Positions 16,254 through 24,520 of a stretch of DNA of 64,000 nt are shown here, in pieces. Below the pieces are notes generated by a model. It saw nothing but the letters and a program-made list of their open reading frames with translations, had not been told where the DNA came from and did not search any database. The translations under genes and the position numbers were made by a program. Within the stretch, counting starts at the first letter, position 1. Each line of letters begins with the position of its first letter. The stretch covers positions 1-64,000 of the forward strand of contig NZ_JAHXYZ010000005.1 in NCBI RefSeq assembly GCF_019969685.1, in the 5' to 3' direction. Source of the stretch: Microbacterium sp. EST19A (GTDB taxonomy: Bacteria; Actinomycetota; Actinomycetes; Actinomycetales; Microbacteriaceae).

Positions 16254-16883
16254 TCAGCTGGAGAACAGGAACGGCAGCGTGAAGGCTCCGAAGAAGAGGG
16301 CCCCGATGACGCCCGACACGATCGTGAAAGCCAGCAGCGCCACGACGACGTAGCCGGTGATCAGACCGGCGAACGCCATGCCGCGGCCGCCGAGCGCGGG
16401 GTTGCGCTTCGTCTGACCGAGCGCCATGTGGCCGGTGATGACGGCGACGATGGAGGCCAGCATCGGGATGACGGCCCAGAACAGGACGATTCCGGCGATT
16501 CCACAGACCAGCGAGGTGACCGCGAGGCCACTGGTCGGCCGGGGCGCGGGCACGGGGTACCCGGGTGTGACGTACGGCGCATATCCCTGCTGCGGGGGGA
16601 ACTGAGCGCCGGCGTACCCCTGCTGCGGCGGTGCGATGCCGTACGCGGGCTGCGCGGGGACCACGGCGTATCCGGGCTGGACGGGAGCGACGCCGTACCC
16701 CGGCTGGGGCGGAGCGGGGGGAGGGGTGCTGTATCCCGGCTGCGCCGCGGGAGGCGGAGCGTACGTCGGCGCGGCACCCGGATACGCCTGAACGGGCTGT
16801 GCCGGAGCGGGCGCCGGATAGGCGGGCGGCGGAGGAGTGAGCGGCTGCTCGTCGGCCGGGGGAGGGAAGCTGTTGTCGCTCAC
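16254..16883 (-). CDS. DUF4190 domain membrane protein with Pro/Gln/Tyr repeats
   Basis: 209 residues from GTG at 16883 (AAAGG with 7-nt spacing). Residues 1-125 are low-complexity and built from repeats of the form QPGYxxxPxQ/PAQPxYG, and residues 130-205 hold two membrane segments with LVCGIAGIVLFW and ITGHMALGQTKR, the DUF4190 signature. Such proteins are abundant in Actinobacteria, and the repeat region may drive interactions at the membrane. The function is unknown. An upstream in-frame extension exists but has no homology. Confidence 0.82.
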   Translation of the reverse strand: MSDNSFPPPADEQPLTPPPPAYPAPAPAQPVQAYPGAAPTYAPPPAAQPGYSTPPPAPPQPGYGVAPVQPGYAVVPAQPAYGIAPPQQGYAGAQFPPQQGYAPYVTPGYPVPAPRPTSGLAVTSLVCGIAGIVLFWAVIPMLASIVAVITGHMALGQTKRNPALGGRGMAFAGLITGYVVVALLAFTIVSGVIGALFFGAFTLPFLFSS

Positions 16884-17025
16884 GCTGATGCCTTTCGTCT
16901 CGTTCAGAGTTCCAGCACGGCCTGCTCCTGTCAAACGCCTCGCCGGTGCTCGCCGGAGCATCCTCGGTAGGATCGATGACGGCTCGGAAGACCCGGGGCC
17001 ACCGCCCAGATCAGGAGTGATACCC

Positions 17026-17736
17026 ATGAGTGCTCAGCGCGTCGTCCTCGTCACCGGAGGAAACCGCGGCATCGGCCGCGCCATCGCGGAGCGCTTCGTC
17101 CGTGACGGCTACCGCGTCGCCGTGACCGCTCGTTCGGGCGAAGGCCCGGAGGGAACCCTCACGGTCCGTGCCGACGTGACGGATGCCGTGGCTCTCGATG
17201 CTGCGTTCACCGAGGTGGAGCAGCAGCTCGGTCCGGTCGAGATCGTGGTCGCGAACGCGGGCATCACCAAGGACACCCTCCTCCTGCGCATGAGCGAGGA
17301 CGACTTCGACAGCGTCGTCGCGACCAACCTCGGCGGCACGTTCCGGGTCGTGAAGCGCGCATCGAAGGGCATGATCCGGGCCCGCTTCGGTCGCGTGATC
17401 CTCATCTCCAGCGTCGTCGGGCTCTACGGCTCGGCCGGTCAGGTGAACTACTCGGCATCGAAGAGTGCATTGGTCGGTTTCGCCCGCTCGCTCACCCGGG
17501 AACTCGGCGGCCGCGGGATCACCGCGAACGTGGTCGCGCCCGGATTCATCGAGACCGACATGACCGCGGAACTCCCCGAAGAGACCCAGAAGCAGTACAA
17601 GGCGAATATCCCCGCCGGACGTTTCGCCACGCCCGACGAGGTCGCCGGAGTCGTCACCTGGCTCGCGGGCGACGACGCCGGTTACATCTCCGGCGCGGTC
17701 ATCCCGGTGGACGGCGGACTGGGCATGGGGCACTGA
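17026..17736 (+). CDS. fabG: 3-oxoacyl-ACP reductase (FabG/MabA-like)
   Basis: 236 residues, short-chain dehydrogenase. NADP-binding TGGNRGIG at 10-17, NAG at 77-79, catalytic N101, S129, Y142 and K146 (YSASK), and the C-terminal PVDGGLGMGH. MabA/FabG1 of mycobacteria has the same N-terminal VLVTGGNRGIG and ends in GGxGMGH, so this is probably the FAS-II reductase. It is encoded apart from the other fab genes at 28316-31884. Start at ATG 17026 preceded by CAGGAG 8 nt upstream. Confidence 0.9.
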   Translation: MSAQRVVLVTGGNRGIGRAIAERFVRDGYRVAVTARSGEGPEGTLTVRADVTDAVALDAAFTEVEQQLGPVEIVVANAGITKDTLLLRMSEDDFDSVVATNLGGTFRVVKRASKGMIRARFGRVILISSVVGLYGSAGQVNYSASKSALVGFARSLTRELGGRGITANVVAPGFIETDMTAELPEETQKQYKANIPAGRFATPDEVAGVVTWLAGDDAGYISGAVIPVDGGLGMGH

Positions 17737-17760
17737 CCCCTCCAGGAGTGCCCCGAGCTC

Positions 17761-18456
17761 TCACCGCGCGATCGCCGCGTTGATCAGCTCACCGAGCTTC
17801 TCCGGCACGGAGAACTGCGGCCAGTGGCCGGAGCCGACCTTGACGACCTCTGCGTCGTCGATCGCGTGGAACTCGTCGGCGTACGGACCCCACTGGTCGA
17901 TCATGCCCTCGAACGTCTCCTGATCGAGGCTGCCCATGAGCAGCGTCACCGGGACCCGGTAGCGGGCGCTGTCGTGGAGGACGATCTCGTCGGTGGGCAC
18001 GCGTGCCGGCACGCTGCGCGTCAGGGGCACGGTGCGCGCCCGGGTCGCCTCGTCCAGATCGTTCATGTCTTCCTCAGGGAAGAAGTCCCAACCCGGAAAG
18101 GGGACGACCCCGTCGGCGAGCTCGAACTCGCTGATGCCGCTGCCGGACGGCGGCGGCACGGTGTCGACGAAGATCACGCGGGAGACCCGATCCGGCCGAG
18201 CGTCGGCGACGCCCCACGCCACGTTGCCGCCGCCGCTGTGCCCGACCACGACGGCCTCGCCCGGAAGCGCGTCGAGGGCGCGCGTCGCATCGTCGACCCA
18301 GTCGGCGATCCCGATCTCGGCCGACTCGGAAGCCGGCGCTCCGAGGCCCGGCAGGGTGAGCGGATGAACGCGGTGACCTGCTCTCTCGAGCGTCGGGATC
18401 ACGTCGTCCCAACTGGATGCGTCGAGCCAGAGTCCTGGTATGAGGATGATGTCCAT
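17761..18456 (-). CDS. Alpha/beta hydrolase
   Basis: 231 residues. Nucleophile elbow GHSGGG with S74, oxyanion region IPGLWLDASSW near residues 6-16 and the C-terminal catalytic His in GSGHWPQF. Family members are esterases or related hydrolases; substrate unknown. I use the ATG at 18456 because MDIILIPG is the family N-terminus. The gene stop faces the fabG stop, 24 bp away; the serB stop lies 43 bp upstream on the same strand. Confidence 0.85.
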   Translation of the reverse strand: MDIILIPGLWLDASSWDDVIPTLERAGHRVHPLTLPGLGAPASESAEIGIADWVDDATRALDALPGEAVVVGHSGGGNVAWGVADARPDRVSRVIFVDTVPPPSGSGISEFELADGVVPFPGWDFFPEEDMNDLDEATRARTVPLTRSVPARVPTDEIVLHDSARYRVPVTLLMGSLDQETFEGMIDQWGPYADEFHAIDDAEVVKVGSGHWPQFSVPEKLGELINAAIAR

Positions 18457-18499
18457 GACCCGACGGTAGTGGGGGTCACCGACATCCACCACGGCATCC

Positions 18500-19135
18500 T
18501 CAGGGCAGGAGTGCGATGACCTCGGCGAGGTTCTGCGGTCCGATCACGAGGCTGGCGGCGGCCCGGACAGCGGGCTTCGCATTGAAGGCGAGGCCGAGGC
18601 CGGCCGCGGCCATCATCTGCAGATCGTTCGCGCCGTCGCCGATCGCGATCGTGGCGCGCGGCGCGACGCCGAGCTCCGCGGCCCACTCCAGCAGCGACGA
18701 TGCCTTGGCGGCAGCGTCCACGATCTCGCCGGCGACGCGACCGGTGAGGGTGCCGTCGCTGACGTCGAGGCGATTCGCGCGCCAGCGATCGACGCCGAGT
18801 TCGGGCGCGACGCTGTCGAGGATCTCATGGAACCCGCCGGAGACGACGCCGACCACGCCGCCGCGCTCGTGCACGGCCGCGGTGAGGGTCTGCGCTCCGG
18901 GTGTCGGCTCGATCCGTGCCCGCACGCGTGCGAACGCGGAAACCGGCACGCCCTCGAGTGCGGCGACACGGGAGCGGAGGCTCGTGGCGAAGTCGACCTC
19001 GCCGCGCATCGCCGCCTCGGTCGCTGCCTGGACCTCCTCGCGGCGTCCGGCCTCGTCGGCGAGCAGCTCGATCACCTCATTGCGGATGAGGGTGGAATCG
19101 GCATCGAGGACGACGAGGAAGCGCGCGGAGGTCAC
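18500..19135 (-). CDS. serB: Phosphoserine phosphatase
   Basis: 211 residues, HAD superfamily. SerB makes L-serine from phosphoserine. Catalytic DADST with D11 and D13, the phosphate-binding VSGGF, and GDGANDLQMM with the magnesium-binding aspartates. Compared with many SerB proteins there is no N-terminal ACT domain, so it is a single-domain type. GTG start at 19135 (GGAGGT is on the complementary strand just inside the gene, so start choice rests on homology); an upstream in-frame GTG at 19162 is possible. Confidence 0.9.
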   Translation of the reverse strand: MTSARFLVVLDADSTLIRNEVIELLADEAGRREEVQAATEAAMRGEVDFATSLRSRVAALEGVPVSAFARVRARIEPTPGAQTLTAAVHERGGVVGVVSGGFHEILDSVAPELGVDRWRANRLDVSDGTLTGRVAGEIVDAAAKASSLLEWAAELGVAPRATIAIGDGANDLQMMAAAGLGLAFNAKPAVRAAASLVIGPQNLAEVIALLP

Positions 19136-19184
19136 GGCTTCGAGCCTAGCGACCGCTCGCACGCACCTCGCGCCGCGTGACCGC

Positions 19185-20426
19185 TCAGCGCTCGATGAAG
19201 ACGCCCTTGCCGACGACCGTGATCCCGGACTCGGTCACGGTGAACCCGCGTGCCAGATCTCGTTCGCGATCGACGCCGACCGTCGCGCCGTCGGCGAGGA
19301 CGACGTTCTTGTCGAGGATCGCGCGATGCACCCGCGCGCCCTGCCCCAGGCGGACATGATCGAAGACGACCGAGTCGGTGATGGTCGAGCCGCCGCCCGC
19401 GAGCGCCCAGGGACCGACCACACTCCGCTCGAGATGGGTGCCCGAGAGCACGGAGCCGAGCGAGACGATCGAGTCGATGGCGTTGCCGATCCGGCCGACC
19501 GAATCGCGCACGAACTTCGCCGGCGGCGAGTTGACCGCCTGCGAGTGGATCGGCCATTCCATGTTGTACAGGTTGAAGATCGGCAGCGTCGAGATCAGAT
19601 CCCGGTGGGCGTCGAAGAACGAGTCGATCGTCCCCACGTCACGCCAGTAGGAGCGGTCGCGCGGCGAGGACCCGGGGACGTCGTTCTGCTTCATGTCGTA
19701 GTACCCGGCTTCGCCGCGGTCGACGAAGTACGGGACGATGTCGCCACCCATGTCATGTCCGGACGTGGGCGATTCGCCGTCGGCCTCGACGGCCGCGATG
19801 AGCGCGTCGGCGTCGAAGATGTAGTTGCCCATCGAGGCCAGCACCTCGTGGGGCGAGTCCTCGAGGCCGGCGATGTCGGTCGGCTTCTCGAGGAACTGCT
19901 TGATCCTGCCCGTCTCGGCATCCGCGTCGATCACGCCGAACTGCGATGCCAGGGCGAGGGGCTGACGGATGCCGGCGACCGTGGCCTTCGCTCCGGAGGC
20001 GATGTGCGCATCGAGCATCTGCCGGAAGTCCATCCGGTAGACGTGGTCGGCGCCGATCACGACGACGATGTCGGGCTTCTCGTCGTTGATGAGGTTCATG
20101 CTCTGCAGGATCGCGTCCGCGGATCCCGAGAACCATCGCTTGCCGAGCCGCTGCTGCGCGGGCACGGACGCCACATACGAGTCGAGGAGGGCGGACATCC
20201 GCCAGGTCTGCGAGATGTGCCGATCGAGACTGTGCGACTTGTACTGGGTCAGCACGACGATCTGGCGCAGGCCGGAGTTGATGAGGTTCGAGATCGCGAA
20301 ATCGATCAAGCGGTACTGTCCGCCGAAGGGAACGGCAGGTTTGGCGCGATCGGCCGTCAGCGGCATGAGGCGCTTGCCCTCGCCGCCGGCGAGGATGATT
20401 CCGAAGACCTTCTTTGGAGCGGACAT
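19185..20426 (-). CDS. glgC: Glucose-1-phosphate adenylyltransferase
   Basis: 413 residues, full length. Makes ADP-glucose, the activated sugar for glycogen or for maltose-1-phosphate pathways. N-terminal nucleotidyltransferase: GIILAGGEGKRLMPLTADRAKPAVP (AGGEGKRLMPLT visible), YRLIDFAISNLINSG, and the C-terminal left-handed beta-helix (SGTHLERSVVGPWALAGGGS). Divergent from glgA across 70 bp, so both genes probably share control. Confidence 0.96.
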   Translation of the reverse strand: MSAPKKVFGIILAGGEGKRLMPLTADRAKPAVPFGGQYRLIDFAISNLINSGLRQIVVLTQYKSHSLDRHISQTWRMSALLDSYVASVPAQQRLGKRWFSGSADAILQSMNLINDEKPDIVVVIGADHVYRMDFRQMLDAHIASGAKATVAGIRQPLALASQFGVIDADAETGRIKQFLEKPTDIAGLEDSPHEVLASMGNYIFDADALIAAVEADGESPTSGHDMGGDIVPYFVDRGEAGYYDMKQNDVPGSSPRDRSYWRDVGTIDSFFDAHRDLISTLPIFNLYNMEWPIHSQAVNSPPAKFVRDSVGRIGNAIDSIVSLGSVLSGTHLERSVVGPWALAGGGSTITDSVVFDHVRLGQGARVHRAILDKNVVLADGATVGVDRERDLARGFTVTESGITVVGKGVFIER

Positions 20427-20459
20427 GGCTCCACCCTAGATCCCACTGCATTCCGGTTC

Positions 20460-20491
20460 CTAGCGTCTGGACAAGTGAGTCGCTAGCGTCT
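20460..20491. repeat. Direct repeats in the glgC/glgA divergent control region
   Basis: CTAGCGTCT occurs at 20460-20468 and again at 20483-20491, 23 bp apart start to start, inside the 70-bp gap between divergent glgC and glgA. The second copy ends 6 bp before the glgA ATG, which has no Shine-Dalgarno. The repeats could be a regulator site or part of overlapping promoters. Confidence 0.5.
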
Positions 20492-20496
20492 ATTGC

Positions 20497-21681
20497 ATGC
20501 GAGTCGAGATGATCACCAAGGAATACCCGCCGGAGATCTACGGCGGGGCCGGCGTGCACGTCGCCGAGCTCGTCACAGCCCTCCGGAAGAGCATCGAGGT
20601 GCGCGTGCGCGCGTTCGGCGCGTCCCGCGATGAGGAGGGCACCTTCTCGTATCGGGCACCCGTCGAGCTGGCCGACGCGAACGCCGCGCTGCAGACGCTC
20701 GGCACGGATCTCGAGATCGTCTCGGCGATCACGGATGCCGACGTGGTGCACAGTCACACCTGGTACGCGAACTTCGCGGGACACCTCGCGTCGCAGCTGC
20801 ACGGGATCCCGCACGTCCTCACGGCCCACAGCCTCGAACCTCTGCGCCCGTGGAAGGCCGAGCAGCTCGGCGGCGGCTACGCCGTGTCGAGCGGCATCGA
20901 GAAGCTGGCCTATGAGAACGCGGCGGCCGTGATCGCGGTGAGCGCCGGGATGCGTGCCGACATCCTGCGCAGCTACCCTCAGGTCGACCCGACGAAGGTC
21001 CGCGTGATCCACAACGGGATCGACGTCGAGCGGTGGCGGCCGGTGCAGGACGCCGCGTTCCTGCAATCGATCGGGATGGACCCGGCGCGCCCCTCGGTCG
21101 TGTTCGTCGGCCGGATCACCCGGCAGAAGGGGCTTCCGTACCTGCTGCGGGCAGCACGTCTGCTGCCGCCCGAGGTGCAGCTCGTGCTGTGCGCCGGCGC
21201 GCCTGACACCCCGGAGATCATGGCCGAGGTGCAGGAGGGGGTGCGTCAGCTGCAGCAGAGCCGTGACGGCGTCATCTGGATCGAGCGGATGCTGCCACGC
21301 GATGAGCTGTCCGCGATCCTGACGGCGGCCACGACGTTCGTCTGCCCGTCGGTGTACGAGCCGCTGGGGATCGTGAACCTGGAGGCGATGGCGTGCGGCG
21401 CGGCCGTGGTCGGCACCGCGACGGGCGGAATCCCGGAGGTCGTCGCCGACGGAGTGACCGGGCGCCTCGTGCCGATCGAGCAGCTGCAGGACGGCACCGG
21501 GACACCGGTGGACCCGGACCGGTACGTCGCCGATCTCGCGGCGGTCCTGACCGAGGTCGCCATGAATCCGGAACGCGCCCGCGAGTACGGCGAGGCCGGC
21601 CGAGAGCGTGCGAAGGCCGACTTCAGCTGGGGTGCGATCGCCGACACCACCCGCGCGCTCTACGCGGAGCTCCTCGCCTGA
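20497..21681 (+). CDS. glgA: Glycogen synthase / GT4-type glucosyltransferase (actinobacterial GlgA)
   Basis: 394 residues. The N-terminal MRVEMITKEYPPEIYGGAGVH (EYPPEIYGGAGVHV visible) and the GT-B C-terminal motif PSVYEPLGIVNLEAMACG with the EX7E glutamates place it in the actinobacterial GlgA/GlgM group (GT4). In mycobacteria the corresponding enzyme, Rv1212c, makes maltose-1-phosphate or elongates glucan from ADP-glucose. Its partner glgC is divergent. GTP-type start absent; ATG at 20497 follows a TCTATT sequence rather than an SD, so translation may be leaderless. Confidence 0.92.
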   Translation: MRVEMITKEYPPEIYGGAGVHVAELVTALRKSIEVRVRAFGASRDEEGTFSYRAPVELADANAALQTLGTDLEIVSAITDADVVHSHTWYANFAGHLASQLHGIPHVLTAHSLEPLRPWKAEQLGGGYAVSSGIEKLAYENAAAVIAVSAGMRADILRSYPQVDPTKVRVIHNGIDVERWRPVQDAAFLQSIGMDPARPSVVFVGRITRQKGLPYLLRAARLLPPEVQLVLCAGAPDTPEIMAEVQEGVRQLQQSRDGVIWIERMLPRDELSAILTAATTFVCPSVYEPLGIVNLEAMACGAAVVGTATGGIPEVVADGVTGRLVPIEQLQDGTGTPVDPDRYVADLAAVLTEVAMNPERAREYGEAGRERAKADFSWGAIADTTRALYAELLA

Positions 21682-21686
21682 GCCGA

Positions 21687-21692
21687 TAGGCT
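21687..21692 (+). promoter_or_regulatory. Putative leaderless -10 element of the ABC ATPase gene
   Basis: TAGGCT is 6 nt before the ATG at 21699, the same sequence and gap as at 2498. The flanking TGACGC-ATG stretch is also close to the GACCGC-ATG at 2504-2512. No Shine-Dalgarno is present. Confidence 0.4.
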
Positions 21693-21698
21693 TGACGC

Positions 21699-22484
21699 AT
21701 GCCGAGCGCTCTGGAATTCACCGACGTCGTCGTGCGCCGTGAAGGACGCAACATCATCGATCACGTGACCTGGGAGGTCGCAGACGACCAGCGATGGGTG
21801 ATCCTCGGTCCGAACGGCGCAGGCAAGACCACGCTGCTCCAGCTGGCCGACACGCTCATGCACCCGACGGCGGGCACGGTCACGATCCTGGGCGAGACCC
21901 TGGGTCGCACCGACGTGTTCGAGGTGCGTCCGCGCATCGGGTTCGCGTCGTCGGCGATGGCCAAGCGCGTGCCGCGCGACGAGACGGTGCTCAACGCCGT
22001 CCTGACCGCCGCGTACTCCGTGCTCGGACGCTGGAACGAGGACTACGAGGACATCGACGAGCGCCGCGCGCTGCGGGTCCTGGGCGACTGGCGCCTCGAT
22101 CACCTCGCCGAGCGCACGTTCGGAACTCTGAGCGACGGCGAGCAGAAGCGCGTGCAGATCGCCCGGGCCGTGATGACCGATCCGGAGCTCCTGCTCCTCG
22201 ACGAGCCGACGGCGTCGTTGGATCTGGGTTCGCGGGAGGAGCTGCTCGCGCTGCTCAGCGGCTATGCCTCTTCTCCGACGACGCCCGCCATGCTCATGGT
22301 CACCCACCACGTCGAGGAGATCCCCGTCGGCTTCACGCATGTGCTGCTGCTGCGGGAGGGCCGGGTCGTCGCTGCGGGACCGATCGCCGAGACGCTCACC
22401 GCCGACACGCTCAGCGAGGCGTTCGGAATGGCGATCACGCTCAACAGCGAAGACGGCCGTTACGCGGCTCGCGCCGCGTCCTGA
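21699..22484 (+). CDS. ABC transporter ATP-binding protein (ModF-like, orphan)
   Basis: 261 residues. Walker A LGPNGAGKTT, signature LSDGEQKRVQIARAV (LSDGE as in ModF/YbbA-type rather than LSGGQ), Walker B LLLLDEPTASLD, H-loop TH in VTHHVEEIP. No permease gene is adjacent, so the partner is unknown; proteins of this type are often annotated as molybdenum or iron ATPases without proof. Start at ATG 21699, probably leaderless. Confidence 0.85.
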   Translation: MPSALEFTDVVVRREGRNIIDHVTWEVADDQRWVILGPNGAGKTTLLQLADTLMHPTAGTVTILGETLGRTDVFEVRPRIGFASSAMAKRVPRDETVLNAVLTAAYSVLGRWNEDYEDIDERRALRVLGDWRLDHLAERTFGTLSDGEQKRVQIARAVMTDPELLLLDEPTASLDLGSREELLALLSGYASSPTTPAMLMVTHHVEEIPVGFTHVLLLREGRVVAAGPIAETLTADTLSEAFGMAITLNSEDGRYAARAAS

Positions 22485-22513
22485 CGTCGATCTGATCGAA
22501 GTCGGGGATCTGA

Positions 22514-22519
22514 TAGAAT
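22514..22519 (+). promoter_or_regulatory. Putative -10 element for rpmE2
   Basis: TAGAAT precedes the rpmE2 start by 75 nt. An octamer GATCTGAT occurs twice around it (22489-22496 and 22507-22514), 18 bp apart. A small stem-loop CCCTGG/CCAGGG (22558-22575, 6-nt loop) lies between this element and the RBS. Confidence 0.4.
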
Positions 22520-22593
22520 CGATCCTTGGTGCTCACTGCGCCGCAGACTTCCCTCGTCCCTGGCACAATCCAGGGCAGCAACTAAGGAATCCC

Positions 22594-22857
22594 ATGAAGA
22601 CTGACATTCACCCCGACTACCAGGCAGTCGTGTTCCGCGACCTCGGCTCGGGCGAGACCTTCCTCACGCGTTCGACGGTTCCCGTCGACGGCGGCAAGAC
22701 GATCGAGCTGGACGGCGTGGAGTACCCCGTCATCGACGTCGAGATCTCCTCCGCATCGCACCCGTTCTACACGGGCAAGCAGCGCATCATGGACTCGGCC
22801 GGTCGCGTCGAGAAGTTCAACCAGCGCTTCAAGGGCTTCGGCGGCTCCACCAAGTAA
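22594..22857 (+). CDS. rpmE2: Ribosomal protein L31 type B (zinc-free)
   Basis: 87 residues. Type B L31: MKTDIHPDYQAVVFRDLG and the C-terminal HPFYTGKQRIMDSAGRVEKF motif. The CxxC zinc ligands of the zinc-binding paralog are absent, so this is the C-minus form that in many bacteria replaces the zinc form under zinc limitation and is repressed by Zur. I see no clear Zur box in the 110-bp leader. AAGGA 8 nt upstream supports the ATG at 22594. A strong terminator follows 14 bp after the stop. Confidence 0.95.
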   Translation: MKTDIHPDYQAVVFRDLGSGETFLTRSTVPVDGGKTIELDGVEYPVIDVEISSASHPFYTGKQRIMDSAGRVEKFNQRFKGFGGSTK

Positions 22858-22871
22858 GGGCCTCCGCTGCG

Positions 22872-22904
22872 AAGGCCCCGCTCTCCTCGGAGGGCGGGGC
22901 CTTT
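22872..22904 (+). terminator. Rho-independent terminator of rpmE2
   Basis: Perfect 10-bp inverted repeat AAGGCCCCGC / GCGGGGCCTT with a 12-nt loop, followed by TTTC. It can also serve the convergent hypothetical gene. Confidence 0.85.
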
Positions 22905-22924
22905 CACATGCGCCGAAGCGAGTC

Positions 22925-23206
22925 TCAGAGGTCGAGGGTGATGCGTCCCCTGTCGATCGTGTCCGGCGGATCGCCGGGCGAGGGTGCAGGGGCCGTGCGC
23001 TGCGTCTGACGGTCCCGCTCCATGCCTGCCTCGTGCGCGGACGGCGACCAGACGGCATCGAACGCTCCGCCGAGCCCGCCGCCGCTGCTCTCGTACTTCT
23101 TCTCCAGCGGCAACGTGGCGAACCTGTGCACGACGGCGACGACGATCGCCACGCCCGCGATGACCACCAGGGACGCCGCCAGGATCGCACCGAGAGTCTC
23201 CATCAC
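22925..23206 (-). CDS. Hypothetical single-pass membrane protein
   Basis: 93 residues with one membrane helix at about 8-28 followed by a cytoplasmic, Pro/Asp/Arg-rich tail ending IDRGRITLDL. The YESSGGGLGGAFDAVWSPSAHEA stretch (GGGLGGAFDAVWSPSAHEA visible) resembles small actinobacterial membrane proteins seen in many genomes but with no function known to me. Convergent with rpmE2, sharing the terminator. Confidence 0.7.
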   Translation of the reverse strand: MMETLGAILAASLVVIAGVAIVVAVVHRFATLPLEKKYESSGGGLGGAFDAVWSPSAHEAGMERDRQTQRTAPAPSPGDPPDTIDRGRITLDL

Positions 23207-23263
23207 CCACCCAGCGTAGATCGGCGGAACTCGGGCGTCATCCTCCTCTGGGTGGACTTCTTC

Positions 23264-24520
23264 TCAGCGGACGCGTCGTCCCTGCGCGAGATCGATCAGG
23301 TGTGTGAGCACCGGGCCGGACCTGAGCCCGTTGTGCTCGTGCTCGCTCGTGACCCACAGATCGACGCCGGGGAGCAGGCGCGCGGTCTCCAGGGAGAACT
23401 CCATCGGCACATAGACATCGTTCGCATAGACCGCGGCGGCCCCGGTCGCTCCGGACGCCGCGATGGCCTCCGCGTCGTAGATGCGGGACCATTCGAAAGC
23501 GGCCAGTTCGAGCGCGACATCGCGCCAGGGCTGGAAGGCCGGGACGGTCTCCGTCCACTCGCGGCGGATGTGCTCTCCGGTGAACAGGGTCGGGTCGGTG
23601 CGGAAGTCCTCGGGCTCCGTGCGCTCGGCCGACCAGCGGGTCGCGTCGCCGTCGGCGTAGCTCGACTCGTGGAACGCGAAGTACATCGGATTGCGGCCGT
23701 CGTAGGGCATCGCATGCATCAGGTCGTACCGGAAGGCGTTCGACCGCGGATCGCGCTCCAGGAGCGACCACACGGTCTGCCAGCCGTCATTCGTGCCGAG
23801 TGCCGACCCCAGCGAGCGGAGTCGCGAGCGGGAGACGACCTCGCCGTCGGGCAGCACGATGTCGCCGGCATCCGCTCGGTCGACGAGACGACGCATCGCG
23901 TCGCGGTGCTCCGGGAAGTGCCGGTAGTACCGCTCGGACGCCGCGCGCATCTTGTCGTAGCAGAGCGCGTACACGTCGTCGGGGTGGCGGCCGACGGCGC
24001 TCAGGCCTCCGGTGAAGTACACGTCGTCCAGCGATCCGGGGTCCGTGGACAGGTACGCCAGCGTGGTGAAGCCGCCGAAGGACTGACCGAGCACGCTCCA
24101 GGTCGCCGCTCCCAGGTGCTCGCGGAGCGCTTCGCAGTCCCGCACGATCGCGTCGGCCCGCAGGTGCGTGAGGTACTCGGCGACCGCCGAGGCTCCCTGC
24201 GCGAGATCGTCGTCGCCGACCGGGGTCGATCGACCGGTGCCGCGCTGATCCAGCAGCACCACGCGATAGTGCGCGAGCGCCTCGTCGAGCCAGGCCGGTG
24301 AGGCGGGGGAGTGGAACGGACGCGGCGCCTCGTGACCGGGTCCGCCCTGCAGGAAGACCAGGAACGGAAGGGTCTCGCCGCCCTCGCGCGACACGACCGC
24401 GGCGAACACGTCGATCGTGCGGTGGTCCGTCGGGTCGTCCCAGACGAGCGGAACGGTGAGGGTGTGCTCCTCGACGGTCAGATCGAGCAGTCGGCGGGTG
24501 ACGGTCGCAGCAGTGGTCAT
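23264..24520 (-). CDS. Proline iminopeptidase-like alpha/beta hydrolase
   Basis: 418 residues. S33-type hydrolase: oxyanion loop LQGGPGHE at 58-65, DQRGTGRSTP at 91-100, nucleophile elbow GQSFGG with S147, and the C-terminal catalytic His in TSEHEHNGL (the usual position). Probably removes N-terminal proline or cleaves small peptides/esters. The ATG overlaps the stop of the DUF262 gene by one base (TGATG), so it is translated from the same mRNA, which is unusual for a restriction-like gene and could link the two functions. Confidence 0.86.
   Translation of the reverse strand: MTTAATVTRRLLDLTVEEHTLTVPLVWDDPTDHRTIDVFAAVVSREGGETLPFLVFLQGGPGHEAPRPFHSPASPAWLDEALAHYRVVLLDQRGTGRSTPVGDDDLAQGASAVAEYLTHLRADAIVRDCEALREHLGAATWSVLGQSFGGFTTLAYLSTDPGSLDDVYFTGGLSAVGRHPDDVYALCYDKMRAASERYYRHFPEHRDAMRRLVDRADAGDIVLPDGEVVSRSRLRSLGSALGTNDGWQTVWSLLERDPRSNAFRYDLMHAMPYDGRNPMYFAFHESSYADGDATRWSAERTEPEDFRTDPTLFTGEHIRREWTETVPAFQPWRDVALELAAFEWSRIYDAEAIAASGATGAAAVYANDVYVPMEFSLETARLLPGVDLWVTSEHEHNGLRSGPVLTHLIDLAQGRRVR

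Noticed and set aside
22489..22530. Zur box upstream of rpmE2
   Set aside because: Expected for zinc-free L31, but the GATCTGAT repeats do not resemble the Zur palindrome well enough.
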